DNA of 64,000 bases from Micromonospora sp. FIMYZ51 (GTDB lineage Bacteria > Actinomycetota > Actinomycetes > Mycobacteriales > Micromonosporaceae), in the NCBI RefSeq assembly GCF_038246755.1, contig NZ_CP134706.1, forward strand, positions 6,389,501-6,453,500. Direction: 5' to 3'. This document shows, in pieces, positions 63,201-64,000 of this stretch. The position numbers and the translations under genes are program-made. Position 1 is the stretch's first letter, and the number at the start of each line of letters is the position of its first letter. The notes beneath the pieces are model-generated. The model made no database searches and had not been told where the DNA came from. It worked only from the letters and a program-made list of their open reading frames with translations.

Positions 63201-64000
63201 ACAGCTGGGACGAGATCGCCCGGCTGCCGGCAGCGATCTACGACAACGCGGCGGTGTGGTTGGACGGGAAGGTCTACTCGGTCGGCGGTGGCGGTAGCAC
63301 CGGCACCGAGCGCAAGGCATGGGCGTACGACCCCGGGGCGAACGCCTGGAGCGCCCTGCCCGACCTACCGACGGCGCGCTCGAAGCCGGCCGTGGCAGCG
63401 ATCGACGGCAAGCTCTACGTGATCGGCGGTTGGGCGACAAGCGACGTCAACGCCACGGTCGACGTCTTCGACCCGGCCGTCGGCACCTGGCACACCCTGC
63501 CCGGTGCGACAAACCCGGCACCGACGGCGGCGGCCGGCATGGCCGTGGTCGGCGGAAAGGTGTACCTGGTGGGTGGCTGTGCCGACACCAGTTGCACGGA
63601 CTCCGACCAGTTGGTGGTCTTCGATCCGGCGACCGGCTCGTTCGCCACCCGCGCCGCGTACCCGCACCCGGTCTCCTGGCTGTCCTGCGGCGGAATCGGT
63701 GCCGCGGTCTACTGCGCGGGCGGCACGGGCAGCACCGAGTACAGCGACGCCTACCGGTACGACCCGGCCAGCGACACCTGGAGCCCGCTGCCCGCACTCC
63801 CCCTGGAACTGTGGGGCTCGCAGTACGCGGCGGCCGGCGGAATGCTGGTGCTGGCCGGTGGCGTGACGGCGGCGTCGACCACGGTCACCAACCGCACCGT
63901 CGGCTTCGATCCGGCCACCGGGGCCTGGCGTGACCTGCCGAACGCCCGGTTTGCCCGGTACCGGGGCGCTGCCGCCTGCGGCGCGTACAAGGTCGGCGGC
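60209..64000 (+). CDS. Secreted S8 subtilisin-type protease with Kelch repeats (3' end beyond window)
   Basis: 1264 codons in the window, open at the right edge. TTG 60209 follows GGGGGAGGAAGC. Signal peptide about 1-29 (VALLTAAVLGGTAQPALAAP), inhibitor-I9-type propeptide about 50-150, then the S8 domain with Asp193 (NIDTGVRYDHP), His239 (DDHGTHTMG) and Ser410 (GTSMAAPHVAG), all intact. Two carboxypeptidase-regulatory-like beta domains (about 480-650), a MAM/jelly-roll-like stretch (about 655-815), another such beta domain, and from about 1010 Kelch blades (LYVIGGWAT, VYLVGGCAD) follow. Extracellular proteolysis with a beta-propeller binding module. Confidence 0.9.
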   Translation, partial: MFTTRSTRWRAVALLTAAVLGGTAQPALAAPAPGPAPHRAAVDAGLLDRLDTAPTATFMVYLRETAPLAQATALPDPDGRARAVHQLLTSTATRTQRDLRAVLDERKVPHTGYWIANALRVEGDKALVEEIARRPEVARIAPSRSYRLVRPTPTETARARTAAVEWGLTNIGAPQVWDEFGDRGEGVVVANIDTGVRYDHPALVGSYRGNTGGGFDHAYNWFDPAGVCPTAAPCDNDDHGTHTMGTMVGDDGAGNQIGVAPGARWIAAKGCESDECTDASLLAAGQWVLAPTDASGRNPRPDLRPDIVNNSWGGDGGDAWYQQTVTAWRAAGIFPVFSAGNDGPACGSAGSPGDYPDSYAVGAYDVNGNIASFSGRGSGADPLNPNIAAPGSGIRSSVRSGGYATMSGTSMAAPHVAGTVALLWSAAPGLRGDLDATEELLDRTARDVDATTCGGTPADNNVFGEGRLDAYAAVREAPRSGSGRVTGVVSDARTGDPVAGATVTADTRSTTTGPDGRYALSLPTGETALAVRAYGYAGQSATVTVPEGGAVTQHFALFAATTVTVRGKVTDGSGHGWPLYAKIEVAGRPGTVFTDPVTGRYSFTVPSDSSYRLTVTARYPGYRTVVREVSVGDDTTTVDVTVPVDAACTAAGYTGRFGEPLLREAFDDASAPASWTVTNRTASGGWVFDDPRSRGNLTGGSGRFAIIDSDALGSGNSQDTDLITPPLDLTGAAAPVLRFRSDWRAVGISDTADIDVSTDAGANWTNVWHQTASRRGPRVEEVPLTVAGNASAALVRFRFKGTFAWWWQVDDVEVVNRECSPVPGGLVVGTTTDRTTGAALNGVSVVSDDRPADRAVSAATPEDAGEPDGFYWLFSGLTGSHPFTASRTPYQPATADGAVTADGVRRADFALAAGRLTVSPTSIESHQPYGSTRTTRLTVRNTGTAPAEVELLDRSGRFELLNQDGAPLREQKVKGISKTRTGTAYGGSTPEVGPAAADSWDEIARLPAAIYDNAAVWLDGKVYSVGGGGSTGTERKAWAYDPGANAWSALPDLPTARSKPAVAAIDGKLYVIGGWATSDVNATVDVFDPAVGTWHTLPGATNPAPTAAAGMAVVGGKVYLVGGCADTSCTDSDQLVVFDPATGSFATRAAYPHPVSWLSCGGIGAAVYCAGGTGSTEYSDAYRYDPASDTWSPLPALPLELWGSQYAAAGGMLVLAGGVTAASTTVTNRTVGFDPATGAWRDLPNARFARYRGAAACGAYKVGG

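Overview
The window is very GC-rich, densely packed DNA with many GTG/TTG starts and frequent 4-bp start/stop overlaps. The gene content is that of a mycelial actinomycete: Rex, a BldN-type sigma factor with its anti-sigma, an actinobacterial bS22-like ribosomal peptide, MshA (mycothiol), SenX3-RegX3/PhoU and a cellobiose-type CebEFG-BglC-CebR locus. Together with two dispersed intergenic repeat families, this points to Micromonosporaceae (Micromonospora/Salinispora type). That assignment is inference; no 16S gene is present. No rRNA, tRNA, CRISPR array, prophage or complete IS element was recognised.

Layout. 0-13 kb: truncated rex with its promoter and Rex operator; glutaredoxin and HAD genes; bldN-rsbN; two lipid/phosphatase-type enzymes; an epimerase; bS22; a small excisionase-type regulator; and a MacAB-like exporter whose adaptor gene is frameshifted. 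From rex to the excisionase-type gene the order resembles the Streptomyces rex-bldN neighbourhood as I remember it. 13-20 kb: TetR/hydrolase pair, proline dehydrogenase, lipoprotein plus ATP-grasp ligase, CGNR protein, TIM-barrel isomerase and Ppx/GppA. 20-24.7 kb: a Doc-type toxin-antitoxin pair, then the phosphate two-component system divergent from phoU with PHO-box-like repeats between them, then phosphoglycerate mutase. 24.8-33.7 kb: MFS exporter, a histone-H1-like Rho-N protein, YbjN, mshA, SDR, methyltransferase, murB and a mycothiol-dependent-type enzyme.

33.8-39.8 kb is the clearest functional unit. Two perfect 14-bp LacI-family palindromes flank a promoter driving a binding protein, two permeases and a GH1 beta-glucosidase, followed by the LacI-family repressor. 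Between the permease genes sits a 49-codon ORF built of 33-bp tandem repeats that overlaps both neighbours by ATGA. 39.8-49.5 kb: RidA, macro domain, EI24 membrane protein, an ABC-2 exporter with NarL-type two-component genes, a WYL regulator, hydrolase/DUF2516, and an XRE regulator with an HBHA-like protein. 49.5-60 kb: hydrolase, asparaginase, BKACE, YgfZ-Fur, PabC, nitrobindin-like protein, a 36-residue membrane peptide missed by length cut-offs, DsrE, SCP2 and a glycogen-debranching enzyme. 60.2 kb to the end: a large secreted S8 protease with C-terminal Kelch repeats, running off the window and divergent from a winged-helix regulator.

The most unusual signals are the repeat-built ORF inside the ceb operon; a 50-60 bp GGGCCC-containing element present five times, abutting stop codons in four cases; a 53-bp perfect hairpin across the repressor stop codon; and a well-initiated upstream ORF overlapping bldN.
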